Of a stretch of DNA of 64,000 bases, positions 1 to 12,829 are shown in pieces. The translations under genes were made by a program, and so were the position numbers. The notes below the pieces were generated by a model. The model was not told the origin of the DNA. It saw only the letters and a program-made list of their open reading frames with translations, and ran no database searches. Source of the DNA: Trema orientale (taxonomy: Eukaryota > Streptophyta > Magnoliopsida > Rosales > Cannabaceae); contig JXTC01000105.1 of NCBI GenBank assembly GCA_002914845.1, positions 611,739-675,738 of the forward strand, in the 5' to 3' direction. The first letter of the stretch is position 1. Every line of letters starts with the position of its first letter.

Positions 1-61
1 TGTGAATATACGAAATCGATGTACTCGCGGAGGAGAACAAAAATTCACCAAGACCTTTCAT
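1..61 (-). CDS. Possible N-terminus of a gene leaving the left edge
   Basis: On the minus strand an ATG at 61..59 opens a frame that stays open to the window edge (20 codons, Ser-rich, beginning MKGLGEFLF). It is too short to recognise. The only outside support is a pair of TGGGCY-type motifs about 100 bp upstream. It could equally be chance sequence; I list it because the reader should check the adjoining window for a minus-strand gene. Confidence 0.2.
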   Translation of the reverse strand, partial: MKGLGEFLFSSASTSISYIH

Positions 62-151
62 CAATAAGATGTGGGTCCCACTCAATTTTTAGCTTCAAAA
101 TGGCTCATAAAAATGGGTTTTTTAACACTAATTTGGACTTTACAAAATACA

Positions 152-167
152 TGGGCTTCCAAGCCCA
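152..167 (-). promoter_or_regulatory. Pair of site-II-like TGGGCY motifs
   Basis: TGGGCT at 152-157 is followed by AGCCCA at 162-167, an inverted pair. TGGGCC/T site II elements bound by TCP factors are known from promoters of plant housekeeping and organellar-protein genes. Their position about 100 bp upstream of the possible start at 61 (minus strand) fits a promoter, but the motif is short and may be chance. Confidence 0.22.
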
Positions 168-300
168 AGACAAGCTCAATAACTAAACCCATTTCTTCCA
201 TTTTCCAACACTAGTATCATAATAATGTGTGTGCCATGGTATAAACCGGACATACGTGTTCCTTTTTAATATTTATGTATTATAATTATAATAGGTTTAA

Positions 301-301
<1 letters not shown>

Positions 302-331
<30 letters not shown>
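302..331. repeat. (TA)n microsatellite
   Basis: An uninterrupted TA dinucleotide run. Similar runs at 1,063-1,118 and around 56,534-56,572 show that this repeat is common in the local intergenic DNA. No gene is seen between 62 and 3,779 apart from the transposon-like repeats listed separately. Confidence 0.9.
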
Positions 332-335
<4 letters not shown>

Positions 336-817
336 GACCATAAATCTTGGTTTTATTAAGTAAATAAAGCTATATATGCTTTTATGTTTCAAGGTGCCAT
401 AACTCTTATCAGTTCAAGGGCCATTAAGCTGTGGGTCTAATAATGTCTTGATGTAATTAATTGTTAAAATTGTATAATTTAAATTTCTCTTATGATGGTT
501 TTGTTAGTCATTAAAGTGCTAGACCTTAAGCTTTATGAATTGTAAATTGTATAATAATATTCAATTACTCATAATTAAGTGATGCTGATGTTCGAATAAC
601 TTTATAATATCTCCTTATTATTTTCATGAGTATATTCAATGTTCATAAATGTAAAAATTGTTCAAAATCGCACAAAGATTGATTAGTTAATATTATAAAT
701 TACGAGCATGATTATGGTTAATTGATATACTTAGCTAGATATATTTAGTATATCCAAAGATTGCAAATATATCTAATTATTATATAGAAAATTACCAATT
801 AAGTGCTTATATATATA

Positions 818-1060
818 GGTTCCCAATCTAGTAGGTATTTTATTTTTACCTATCTATAGGTATTTGTTTTTATCGGTTGGATCATTGATCTCACAGCTAC
901 CATAATTTGAGTAGTTAGAAAAAAAAATAAAAATAAATACTCATTATTTAATATTTTTCTCTCTCTTCTATTTAACATGAAAAGACACATGTGACCAATT
1001 TTAACTGACCAAAATAATACCTCTATATAGGTTAAAAAAAAATACCTACTCGATTAGTGT

Positions 1061-1062
<2 letters not shown>
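818..1062. mobile_element. MITE, family A copy 1 (GTAGGTATTTTT termini)
   Basis: About 245 bp with inverted ends. The left end reads CCAATCTAGTAGGTATTTT and the reverse complement of the right end reads CTAATCGAGTAGGTATTTTT, each followed by an A/T run and an ACCTAT-type block. There is no coding potential. A second copy with the same termini lies at 52,233-52,471 and a partial third near 61,710. It is embedded in TA repeats on both sides, suggesting a TA-rich target. Superfamily not assigned. Confidence 0.7.

Positions 1063-1118
<56 letters not shown>
1063..1118. repeat. (TA)n microsatellite
   Basis: A long perfect TA run directly abutting the right end of the family A MITE. It probably grew from the TA-rich target site of that element. 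Confidence 0.9.
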
Positions 1119-1120
<2 letters not shown>

Positions 1121-1130
1121 AGGACTTCTC

Positions 1131-1307
1131 AATGGTTACACCTTTTTTGTGACCATGGATGGGTACTTAAAAAAATAGTGATTGCAAATTTTTTTGGCCA
1201 GCATTAAATGTTTTTGGCCAACCACCAAACTAATCACCACCGTAGGATATATATCTAACGGCTTAAACCATTGTAACCATCCATGGATAAATATTATTGT
1301 AACCATT
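1131..1307. mobile_element. MITE with AATGGTTACA termini
   Basis: About 177 bp. The left arm AATGGTTACA, followed about 13 bases later by GACCATGGATGG, is mirrored on the right by CCATCCATGG and TGTAACCATT. There is no open frame of note. The arms could fold into a hairpin. It is non-autonomous and its superfamily is not assigned. Confidence 0.6.
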
Positions 1308-3176
1308 TAAACCAAACCCATAGAATCGTAATATTTATTACTGTATATTGTCATATCATCCAAAGGAAAACTTCAACATACACTTGTTGTTTATGTGAAT
1401 TATTTGTTTAAATCTAAATCTCATGTATTAAAGCTCGTGACTCAAAGCATTAATTTGTGAGCATTTTTACATATTTTGCAGTATATATTGTCGTTTCTCT
1501 TCATTCACATGTCTCATCTATTTCAAATGTATGATTCTATAGTATGTACAATATGTAATAGGATATGAAGTAACCATGCAAAATATAACTAAATAATATT
1601 TTAAAAATCACACTTGGCATTATTTTGGAGTTTATTGTACCATGGGCAGTTAAATTCGTAAAATTACTCCATAATTATAATTTTACAAATATGTATAGAA
1701 ATCACACAGTTCAATTCCAGAATAATCCAAGATTTAACAATAATTTATCAAAACATCGTATTATCCACGATTTTTCACAAATCAGTCATGATGCAAAATT
1801 TAAATCAAAATATGTATAAAACTAGATAATTAAACTTCTACCTCGAGATGGTAGCTATGCTAAGCTAACGACGCTCGAAGAGACTCCCGTTAGTCACTTC
1901 GATGCTCAGACGGTAATTTCGGGAATACCGTAAGCTCATTTTAAAAAGTGACTTTTTCAACGGAGCCTCAAAATGAGAAACGAATATTACCATTGAATTC
2001 CTAGCCCCTAGAATAGTTAGGTTAGACATATAATTTGTCAAATTTGATTCTTGGGCTGAGACTTAGCCCATGGCAAGCAAAATGACACTATTTACGAGCC
2101 TCAGAATTCGTAACACTTCGAAACGTATCGATGTTATATATCAAAAGTCGTTTTTCGATCTCACTAAATCCAATTCTGAAGTCAGAATTCAGTTTCGAGG
2201 TCCCGAGCCTTAAACGGGCTTTTAAATCTGGGAATTCCAAAAAGGTCTCTTTTTGGAATTAATTTGAAAAACTTCCATATTTTTCAAAGTATTTAGAAAA
2301 ATATTATCTTTGTTGAATATTTATAAGAATACCACTTTTCTGTAAATATTTCAGAAATATCATTATCACATAACTATTTAAGAAAATACCGTTTTCAAAA
2401 ATATTCAAAAAAAATCAACTTTAAAGATTATTTTTAAAAATATCATTTTTTGCATAAATATTTCTGTAAATGACACTTTTCCAAGCTCAGCCCAATGCCC
2501 AATTTGAATAGTAACAGACTTCAGTCCAAAACTATTTAGTTTTGTAAAAATACCACTTTTTGTCCCTAATTAAAAAATATCACATTTTTTAATTTAAGAT
2601 TTCTCTCAAACCGGATATCATTTCAACATAACACCACCATATTTACTCATGATTTAATCTCCTCTTTCAATTCATATAATTTTTAGGGCCATAAAAACAA
2701 CTTCATAAAAATAATTGTATAGACACCACAAATTAATTTGTAAAACGGTCAAAAACTCAGAAATCAGCTCACCATAGCTGATTTGCCGGAAACCAGCAAC
2801 TGAGGAGGGTCAACGCCGGTCAGATGAGGCTTGGGCTTGCCGTCTATGATGGTGATTAGCGGTGGTTGATTTTTGATTGAAGTTTACAAAGAAGAAGAGG
2901 AAGAAGAAGAAGAAAAATAAAAAGAAAGAGAGAGATAGGAGGAAGTTGTCGGATGAGAGAGAGAAAAAAGAATGGATATAGTATTTAAAAACAAAAGTGG
3001 GTCTCACCACTTATATAAATATTATATTTTAATTTTAATTTTTTTTGTAAAAATTACTATTATACTCATATAAGAATCAGATTTTTACATTTACTATAAG
3101 CTGGTATTTTGCAATGGAATTTTAGTATTTAAAGTCACGAAGGGAAATCTTACTGGTCTCCTAATTTTTTTTAGGA
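1308..3176. other. Intergenic, no gene recognised
   Basis: AT-rich sequence with no convincing open frame. The segment about 1,840-2,280 is less AT-rich (several TCGA and GAATTC motifs) than its surroundings and looks like an old repeat or LTR fragment, but no terminal structure or coding remnant was found. The purine-rich stretch near 2,884-2,960 is simple-sequence-like. Confidence 0.5.
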
Positions 3177-3693
3177 TAAATGACTCCATTAGTCCTTAAA
3201 TTAAGGAGAAAGTCTCACTTTGGTCCTTAAACTTGAAATTGCGCTGTATTAGTCCTTAAACTATTAAAAATATTTTATTTTAGTTCTTTTTGCAATACAG
3301 TTTATTTGATTCTTATCAGAATGAGCACATGAGTTACACTTCTCATTTTGTATTAATGATTTTAACAAAATATTATATTTTGGATAGTTTTACATTGCAT
3401 AATTTTCCAGTATACAGCTAACTTTTGTTCAACCAGTCAAGTTTTAAACTGCTTCAATTTATGTTCCGATCTCTTTATAGCATTGAACTATATTTCTGGA
3501 TATGAAATAAATACAACAGAATAACAAATATGTCTTATATGCTCATTCTGTTGAGAATAAAATGAAATATATAACAAAAAAACTAAAATAACACTTTTTA
3601 ATAATTTAAGGACTAAAATGATACAGTTTAAAATTTAAAGATTAAAATGAGATTTTTGTCGTAATTTAGGCAGGCACCAATAGAGTCATTTAT
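3177..3693. mobile_element. Long-TIR (Mutator-type) MITE upstream of the RRM gene
   Basis: About 517 bp with imperfect inverted ends of roughly 100 bp. The left arm starts TAAATGACTCCATTAGTCCT and repeats the phrase AGTCCTTAAA; the right arm carries its inverse (TTTAAGGACTAAAATGA) and ends AGAGTCATTTA. The interior is non-coding. Long TIRs suit a Mutator-like non-autonomous element. It ends less than 100 bp before the RRM gene start codon, so it lies in that gene's promoter. Confidence 0.65.
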
Positions 3694-3779
3694 TTATTTA
3701 TTTTTAAGGATATTTTTCTCCAAAGCACCCGCTCACTTCACTCGGAGAAACTGGAGAAAGTGTGGTTCATCTCGTCACC

Positions 3780-6700
3780 ATGTGGGGAACTAGCGTGTCT
3801 TTCCCTTCATGTGCCAACCCCATACCCATCCTTCGGAGCTCGATGACACCTAATCATAGAGAAGGCAAGTCATTGAAGCTCAGAGCATCCTTCTTCGATT
3901 ATCCTCTTGCCAGCAGAATCATAGTCAAGAGTAACTCTTTTTCTTTCTTCATCTCTTTTTTCATTTTAACATTTCGTCTATTGCCTCTGCTTCAATTTTG
4001 TGAATTTCCCACTATGTGAGCTCTTAATTTCTGAATTTCATTGGTTTTTCTATTTGGGTCCTCTTCAGTTTTGTGAATTATCAAGTATAAGAGCTCTTAG
4101 ATATTGAATTTCATTAGTTTTTCTCTCTGGGTCCTCTTCAATCTATGGATTCTGTTAGTCCAGTTATACTTGTATGAACTCCCGTTTAGCTAATTTTTAA
4201 TAGTAGCATGTTTGAGTAGTTAGTTGAGGCATTCATGAACTCCGTTATTGGGTGCTGTTTGAATTGATGTTTTGCAGGGAAGGATGTTAGGAAGAAGAAA
4301 TTATGGAATGTAGAGGTACCTGTACGTAGTATTTGTATCTGTAAAGGGAATGTAAAAGATGAGTATGGCTATGAATGGAGATGCCATAATTTTGTAAACT
4401 AGAAATGTGAATTAGGAGGAGCTGTAGTTTAGATAAGAAACAAAGGGACACCCAATGTAAAGTAGTTCCGTCGACAGGTTAGAAGTATGGAATTTTTGGT
4501 AGACCTTGAGCCGAGGTTTCCCATTTATTATATTTTCTGAAGTTGAAGTGTAGGGATTAATTTCACTTGATCTATACATGAGAAGCTGGAAGGAACCATT
4601 AGACATAGTCCATGTGCAAAAGAAATGTTAAAACTTTGACATATGTTCAAAGGTAGAGTTGAGAAGTTAAATAGTACAAGCTAAGCTTTATTAAGTTGTT
4701 TGGGTAACATTCTAATTCAAAAGTGATAATGAGTTAACTTTTCGCTGCTTAACATTTCAAGTCAAGTGATATTGCCATCGTATCGTATTGTATTGATAGC
4801 TTGCTAATACTTCATCGTCCTTGGATGTTACTTATGTGTTCCTGATCCCAATACCTAAAGGAGAAGCAGCAAACTCTTGATGACTTAATGCATTCAATGA
4901 GCTAAAGGCTGCTCAAACGCTGTCAGGAGAAGATTTTTATCTTTTAAGTGGAAGCGATATAGTTAGGAGTTAATTGACTCCTTCAAATCGAAATCTTTTG
5001 TCTCAGACTGCCGAATCCTTAATAGAAAGGACAAGAAAGTTGGAGAAAAAACAGTTCCTGATGAGGAGAATATTGTAGGGAATTTTGTTAACATTATGAA
5101 CAACTGGTTTATAGAAATCTTAAGATCATTATCAAGGAACTTTTTTTCAACATAGTTTTTACACTTGAATGTAGGGATTATATAAATTATGCAGGGAAAG
5201 GTTATGATTTCAGGACAGTATGTCTGTAAACTACAATTATCTTTCGTATGTTGACGTAAGAAGTTATTATTGGTACTTTATCTCTTGCTATGATGAACCA
5301 AGAGACAGGATTTATTCTGAAAGAAGTAGGAGAACCCTTAATGGATAGTCAGTGATATTCAAGTTTGTTTTCATAACACCAACTAGTATCATTCATATAC
5401 TCTCAGATAAAAATGGGTCTGAAGTGAAATTAATTAGTTTAGGAAATTCCTCAAATCACCACCAACAAGGAATTGTCTGAACTTTGTTTGTGAAGGAAAA
5501 ACTTAGTTCTCTTATAAACTCCAAAGAAGCTTGGAGTGATCTAGGGACAGCTTGTCTGAAAACTGACATGGGAATTTAATTCTTCTTGAAGCTGAAGAAT
5601 ACCTTGTCTGAATCCCTAGTGTAAATACATAACCCGTACGCCTTATCTTGATTACGAGTTTTTTACTGTACTTGTGTAATATGTTTTTAATCTGAAGGTG
5701 TGTTGTCAAGAAATCTGATTTGGGACCATATTTTATTCACTCAAGAAGAACTTGATAATTTTACCTTGAGAAGTTAACAAAAACAATGATATGTGTGATT
5801 TTAGGTTTGGATGTAGCCCAATAATTGTACTCTTCCGTGTGGGTATTGCCTTGTCGGAAACTTAGGCCAGTTGGGGTGAATTCCCTATTTTCGCTGCATA
5901 TCAATTTTTAGATTAGCTCTCCTATAAAAAGTAGTGAACCTTTGTTTTGGAGGCTGGTGATGAATTTCAAATTGAAACACTCATAATATGGCTTGCCATC
6001 TAGCAAAACTGTGCTTTCCTGCCAATTCTTGAATATATTATTAAGCTATCTGTGAAACTTCATGGCTATCATACATTCTTTCTTCTAACAATCTTTTTCA
6101 TAGTAAATTACCATGTAACTTTGTTATGCAGTGAACAATAGGAAGAATCTCTTGTTTATAGTCAACATATTCTTTTGGGCAGGTTTAATTAAATCTGATT
6201 AAATCTTATTATTGTTTATGATTTGATAGACAAACTTAATTGGTCATGGTAGATGTCAATTTGATTACTGGTATCTGATGGATATTAGGACTTGGAAATT
6301 TAAAATAACGGAACATTTTGACTATGAGCAGTACTACATATTGAACATTGTGGTTATATTCAACACAACATTTTAGACTTGAGCCTAAACCCTTTAGCTT
6401 TAGCACATATGAATTTATTCATATCCAGAAGTAGAGTTTCTGTACCTACTTCCAGTTGTATCAAGCAGCACCTTACTCTTAAATTCTTGGTGGTTAACTC
6501 TTTTCCATTATGATCACCTCAATTGTGTCCATGGAAAAAGTTTTTGAGAGAGTTTTGACTTTGATTTTCCCCTACCCTTTTTTTTTTTTTGCTGCAAGAT
6601 CTTTGATGCAGTTATTGCTAATTAAGCATTTCTTGTCGTCTAGGAGATATGCAATTTATTTTAGAATCACCCTTTCGTGCTTAAGCCTAAATTTTTTACT

Positions 6701-7889
6701 CCATTGTCTCCGTAACAACTATCGGAAAACCAAGAAAATGTCCCTAATGAAGGTAAGGATATAATTTCTTGTCATTACCAACACTGGTATGGTAATTGTT
6801 CTTGATTGCTTTATCCTGATGAGGTGCGGTTTTTGAATGTGATCCTGACTGTTGTCAGTGTGTCTGATACCAACACATTTTTATTCTTCTTACAATAATC
6901 AATCTATTTGTCTCATCTCGAAGTCACTGTTTATGTGATTCTCGATCTTGCATAGTTTTTCCTTCTTTCTGTTACATGTGCCTTTAGACAAATATTATAT
7001 ACTCTCCTCAAGTTTTCCCTCATATGGAGTTCTTGCTTTTAAGGAGATATCAGCTCCAACTTCTTTCTTTACATGCATCCAGATATTGCTTTTCTTTTCC
7101 TCTTTTTTTTTTTTCCCCATTTATCTAACACGTAAACTTATCCATGCATAATCATATATGCATGCACCTCAAGTATACTCTTAAGTGGAGCTCTTGGTTT
7201 TAAAGAGACAGAAAGCAAAGAGAAAACCATCCCAATAGCCTGTGCCATGGACATAATTTCCACTGCATTCTGAAAGATTCGTAAAGTTCAAGGCCATGAA
7301 GATTTTCACCCCTAATTTTGATGTTCTGGTGGGTTAATTTGTGATGCAGATCTACCATATTCTGCCAGTGAAAGAATTTTGCTCGAGAACTTTTCAAATT
7401 TTGGCCAGATAGCTGAAGGCAAGTACTCTTCACTTATCAGACGTAGAAACAATACTATTTATATGCAGCCTATTCTATTCTCACGTTAATGTGTTGACTT
7501 CACTTCTTATTCCTATGGGCACTCAATCTGCCATCGCCGATGCTCTGGCAGTTAAACTAGTCAGGGACAAAATGACAAGAAGACCAAAGGGGTTTGCCTT
7601 CATCCAGTTTACCAGTCAAGACGATGCTATGCTTGCCATAGAAAACATGGATCATCAGGTGCTCTTTTTTCCACCATCTTGATCTTATTCTTTGAAGATG
7701 AAAAATACCAAATTAGGCAAACTCATTTCTTTTTCCTTTTATCAGAATCTTGATGGGAGGCTGATTTATGTAGAAATAGCAAAACCAGGTAAAGATGCTT
7801 TCGGAGGATATCCGATAACTTCTGGTCCTCCAAAACCACAGCAGCAGCATTTGCAGGAACAAGAGGAAGTGGCAGACTGCTGGTACTGA
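3780..7889 (+). CDS. Small organelle-type RRM RNA-binding protein, 4 exons, 156 aa
   Basis: Inferred exons are 3780..3930, 7350..7418, 7552..7658 and 7746..7889 (TGA). All phases close and give 156 aa. Residues 1-45 are basic and Ser-rich with few acids, like a plastid or mitochondrial transit peptide. One RRM fills about 46-123: RNP2 at 47-52 (IIVKNL, formed exactly across the exon 1/2 junction) and RNP1 around 86-93 (KGFAFIQF). The Gln/Pro-rich tail is short. The family binds organellar RNA and several members act in editing or splicing; which role applies here cannot be seen. Intron 1 is 3.4 kb. Intron 2 uses a GC donor (GAAG|GCAAGT), since every nearby GT donor breaks the frame. An in-frame GTG at 3762 precedes the ATG but has no ATG upstream, so 3780 is taken as the start. 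Confidence 0.8.
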
Positions 7890-10800
7890 TGAAAAACTCT
7901 AGGAAACAGAACATATTTTGATAAGGAACAACTATGGAACATTACCATCAAACTAGATTTTCCAATATGATCCTTTTTAGTGACTTAACTGTTTTATACC
8001 AGCTTCTTTGATGTAAGATAAGTGTAGGGCTTGTAGGATCTTGCCCCAACGAAAAGGGGGCCAAGAAATTCAGAAAAGTTGCATAGAGTTTGAAATGATC
8101 AAATCTTTGATGATGCCTCTTACATATTCTTAAAACTTTTGGATAGGCTCATACGTCTGAATTGAATTATTTCATTTGAAAGATTCTAGTTGTAGAATCA
8201 AATCGTTTTTCGAGTAAAACAACATATCTAAAATCATAATAAAGAGACATTCATTGATGAGAAAATTTGAAAACTGAAACGCAAAAAAAAAAAATTCTCA
8301 GTAAGCTAGATGCCATTTGAAGGGAAAGGAAAAATACCAGATGATTAGTTCATACTTTATCTAAAGTCGTCCTATGTATTCGTTAAAAACTGGTCCTAGT
8401 GTTCCACAATCCTACATGACACGATCTCCAATATTTGAGGTCTTGCCAGTCTCACACCTGTGTTCGTTTTATTCAATTGTAGCTATTGATATAGTGATTA
8501 GTATTTATACTGAAAAATGCTAAAGGGCATTTATTGTGTTTTCATAGCTTTAAATTTGCAGATATCTCTGACACTTCTATTTCTTATGTGGTTAAGCACC
8601 ACAAGTACTTTATAGTATTGCTCTATATACTAAGGCTATATTTGAACTGGAATTTTTGGAGGTAATGGAAAAGAATTCTAAGGGATTTTATTCTCTCTTG
8701 CTTGAATTTTGACAAAAAAATAAGATTTTTTTTTATAAAAAAAGTGTGTTAAATTTGACGTCACTTTTTAGTACATAAAATAATAGAATTTTGAAATAGA
8801 TTGGGAAAGTAAAAATTTCAAAATAAAATTTTTAGAAAATATTTTCTTCTTTTCTTTTCCCTTGACTTTTCCCTCACAAAATTGATCCATTGCAAAATCA
8901 AAGTTCCAAGCAATGACCGAGCCAAAATTTTTTATCAGGAGGGCATATACTAAAATTGTTTTAGTTAATTTTGAAACACATAAATCAACATAAACTAATA
9001 TAAATTTAAATAGAATATTTAAAGTAAGTCCAAAGAAAAATTATCCAAAATAGAGACAAATTTTTGAATTTTAAAATAATATAAGTAAAGTTTAACTTTT
9101 TTTAAAAAAAAAATTAGTGAGTCATGTTAGGGGTATTATTAAATTTTTTTAATAAAAAAAGACAAAAACTATAATTATAAAAATTCAAGGACAACAAATA
9201 AAGGATAAAATTGAAAGTTTTATATAAACTCAGTGTAAAAAAACATAATTTTCAAAAAAATGAGGGCCGGTCCTTATGGTTTTCCAATCAAAGCTTAAAT
9301 GTAAAAGAAATAATAATATTTACGATTAGTGGTAGTATCACAATAATTCGTGCACTACACAGTATTAAGTGGTAATGGCATTTCCAGGATTAACTTCAAA
9401 CTTTTAGACGACAGTTTATTCTGCAACAAGAAAGCCACTTCTTACCTCTGCTCCTGGCTTTCAATTTGTTATTTATTGCTTTGCTCTTATTGAATTTACC
9501 AGCTGACTGTTTAAAATAGTCGTTTCGGTCTTGTCGTCTTATTATACTTTTATATTAGTCAAAAAAATGCAACTTTTATTACCTTCCACCAATGGAAGAG
9601 ACATTTAGGGATGTCATTGTTTTCTCTGTCTTTTTCTTTTTTTGAAAAAAAAATGTCATAGGCGCACCAATTTAAATAGTTTCAGCCTATATAGTGCGTG
9701 TCTCAATGACAAGTGGCAAGTGAAGTAAGGTTTGTGGCCTTGTGTGTATAATAATTCCAAATATAGAAATTAGAAAGTTAAAAGCCTTTGGCCCTTAGTT
9801 TTATTGGACCACAAGAAGGGTGGAAGCTACTTTGACTTTCCAGTCAAATTTGGGTGGTTTCATGCAAGAGAATTAAATGCATTTATTCAGTCAACGAGAA
9901 CCATCTAAGTGTAACAAAACCAGTGGCCGAGAAAACCTTTTTAAAGTGAGGCATACATACTAAGAGAAAAAAAAAAATTCTCTTGTTTTACCAAATTTTT
10001 TTCTTCCTATATTCCCCCTCTTAAATGAACCAATTGAGTTCTCAAAGTTAATTTAGGTTAAAAAAATGTATAAATTTTAGAAATGAGGTAGTTTTTTCAC
10101 TCCAATGTGAAAACAATTATAATTTCATAGTTAATTAGATTTTTCAGTAAAATAAAAGGATATAATTGAAATTTTAATTATCAAGTGGAGTCTTCATAAA
10201 AAATGTAATTGAAATTTTAATTATAATTGAAATTTTAATTCTTAATCTAAAGAATTTTTGTTAAAGGAATTGACAATACAGCTCAATTACACCAATCAAC
10301 ACATTATTCACCTTACAGCTTAGTGCGAGACCGTTAGGACTATGTTTTACCCGTGATTGTTTAACATTAACCGACAGATTTTATTAACAAACATAAAAAA
10401 CAAAGTAAAGTTTCGAGCTTTTTTTTTTTTTTTTTTCCAGAGAGAGATATGATAATTTAAATTTAGGGGTAATTGTAAAAAAATCTTAGAAATATGATCT
10501 TTCCACAATTTTAACCATATTTTTTAGTTTGTATAAAATTATATTTCCACATTTTAGATCTTTGCAAATTTGCATTTTCTGTGTACAAATTGGGTGATTT
10601 GTGCTAATTATTTTAAGTTATTTTAATAAATATTTGTGTTAGTCTGCATAAATAAGATATTCTCAATTCAGAATCTGTGTTTAATAAGAAATTTATTAGT
10701 CAATTTATATGCAAAAAGTATAAAATTATAAAGATTTGAAATGTGAATGTATATTTTGCATAAGTCAAAAGACATTGTTAAATTTACAAAAAGACTATAC

Positions 10801-12289
10801 TAAGGTATTTTTTTTGGAAATAACCCTTAAATCTAAGAGATCTAATGTCTCTTTTTCAAATAAAAAATAAATAAATATGCGGGCATTTCTGAATTGTGGT
10901 AAATAATAATAGCTATGCAACTTTGTTCCATCTCGGTTACAATATTTTAAAGAGAAATTTTTGTAGCTGAGTTACATCGTTTTTTTTTTCATTGTATACA
11001 TATATAGTCCTATTGAATTCAATTAAAAAATCGTGTTATTGGTATGATTTATAGTTGTTGAATAATTTAAGTATCTCTCTCAACAAAAAAAAAAATTCAA
11101 ATATTATTTTTAATCACACCCACTTCTAATATTGAGTTTTAAGTTTCAAATCTACATCTAAGTTATAGTAAAGATAGAGGCACTCAAAATTTGCATAAAC
11201 AATTTATACCAAATGATGTAATATCATTTTTAGTTACACTTTATCTCAAAGTAGGACCACATATCAAATCCTTGTCTATACTCCAAATATTGAAAACCCT
11301 ATCCCCTCATTCTATCTTAAAAAGCTTCACGTTCTTCAATTTTCGTACCACCGGAAAGGAAAATCCTTTGTTGACCTCTTTCTATAATAATGTTTCCTAG
11401 TTCTTTATTTCCTAGGTTTACTTAATAATCCTTCTATTAAGGTTTTTGTTCCCATAGTCTTATTGTTATAGAATTGTAATCTTACTAGATTTTAGATCTT
11501 TGTAGGTTTCTTTTACTTTCGTTATTTTTCTATATTTTTCTTATAGATCTAAACCTTCTACGATTCAAATCTAGAAGATATATTGAGATTAATAGTATAC
11601 TGTGAGATGATGAAGGAAGAACTCTTGTTGCTCTATTTTGTGAAGATCTAGATCGTGTGATGTCTTCAAAGTTCACCAATACTTTGGTAGAAAGTGATTC
11701 TATATTCATTTTTGATATAGTGAACTCAACATCATTTAGTAATAGAGCTAATGCAAATGATGCAGACTCTTTGTTGAGAGATGTTGGTGGTGGCTCTTGT
11801 CATTTATTCTTTGTTTAGAGAATCAAAGCGCCTCATACACATTATATGCATAATTCTTTTTTCGGTATTGTTCTCTTTATTTTTATAATAGGAAATTTTC
11901 TAATTGTATTTTTACTCATTATATTGCTTCGATTGTAACAAATAATTAATTATAGTATAAAATTTATAATTTATCATAGTATAAAATTTTCTTTTTTTTT
12001 TTTCAAAAGAAAAAAAAGTGAGACCATATTATATTATGTGGTTGAAAATGATTTCACATTATTTGGAATAAGTTCTGACTAAAGTTTTCGGTATTCCTAA
12101 TATTACTTTATTGTCTCTAATTCCAACATTAATTACTCTTTAATTAACAACAAAATAATATATAAATACAGGGACACTATCAATTTTGACCCTCTTTTAT
12201 TACATGTTTATGAATCATTTACAAAGCTAAGACTTTTATTGCCATATCATTTAATAAATATTTCAGAATTCTAAAATTGCTCCTAATTC
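7890..12289. other. Intergenic, no gene recognised
   Basis: Contains the 3' flank of the RRM gene, then AT-rich DNA with homopolymer runs. The segment about 8,640-8,900 has weak inverted ends and may be a decayed MITE, but I could not fix its borders. Around 11,580-11,820 there is a broken frame without recognisable similarity. No RNA gene was seen. Confidence 0.5.
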
Positions 12290-12590
12290 GACCCTAGTTG
12301 AAAATTTTCGACTAAGTCGAAAAAGTCAAAAGTGAAGGAAGTGGCATTAGGAAGGCGACCGACTATGTTCAACTAGGGTCGAAAATATTTGACTAAGGTC
12401 AAACAGTTATTCTACATCAGTCGAAAATGGCTTCGACCCCAGCCGAATTGTTCGACTAAGATCGAAATTTTCAGGCCTCTGGTCAAAAATCAATCGGAAC
12501 AACTAGGAGAAATGGCATAACAAGTTTGATAGCAGTCGAAATTTTTTGACTTTAGTCGAGTGAAGGCACCGCCAAGGTCGGGATCGGGAC
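12290..12590. repeat. Cluster of TCGA-centred palindromic motifs upstream of CCT
   Basis: Within 300 bp the words GTCGAAA, TTCGACT and their inverses recur about ten times (for example TTCGACTAAGTCGAA near 12,308). They alternate in orientation at spacings of roughly 15-50 bp, in DNA otherwise poor in CpG. The cluster lies 0.6-0.9 kb before the cytidylyltransferase start codon. It may be a decayed satellite-like repeat or a binding-site array; no known element was recognised. Confidence 0.5.
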
Positions 12591-12806
12591 CGGTGGTGGT
12601 ATCAGAAATAGTTTGGAGTTTGTTGGAGAAGAATGTATTTTAGGGTTTATTAGGGAATATGGTATCCAAGTAATTTTATATGTGTGACATATCAATGAAG
12701 GTTAGTTTTGAAAATATTTATGAGTGAATCCATTTTTTTATTGTGAGAGTTAGTAGACCCCTTGTTATAAATTCCTCATAAATATATGTAGATGTCTGTA
12801 TAGTGT

Positions 12807-12829
12807 TTTTTTTTTTTTTTTTTTTTTTG
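12807..12829. repeat. Poly(T) tract
   Basis: A T homopolymer of about 23 bases roughly 340 bp upstream of the CCT start codon. It is a simple repeat with no other signal attached. Confidence 0.8.

Noticed and set aside
1840..2280. Possible old LTR fragment
   Set aside because: Composition differs from the surroundings but no TG/CA ends, primer site or coding remnant were found.
4278..4315. Candidate second exon of the RRM gene with good splice borders
   Set aside because: It is frame-compatible with exon 1, but it cannot join the next exon in frame. Direct joining of 3,930 to 7,350 creates a perfect RNP2 motif.
8640..8900. Possible MITE
   Set aside because: End similarity is weak and no borders or target duplication could be fixed.
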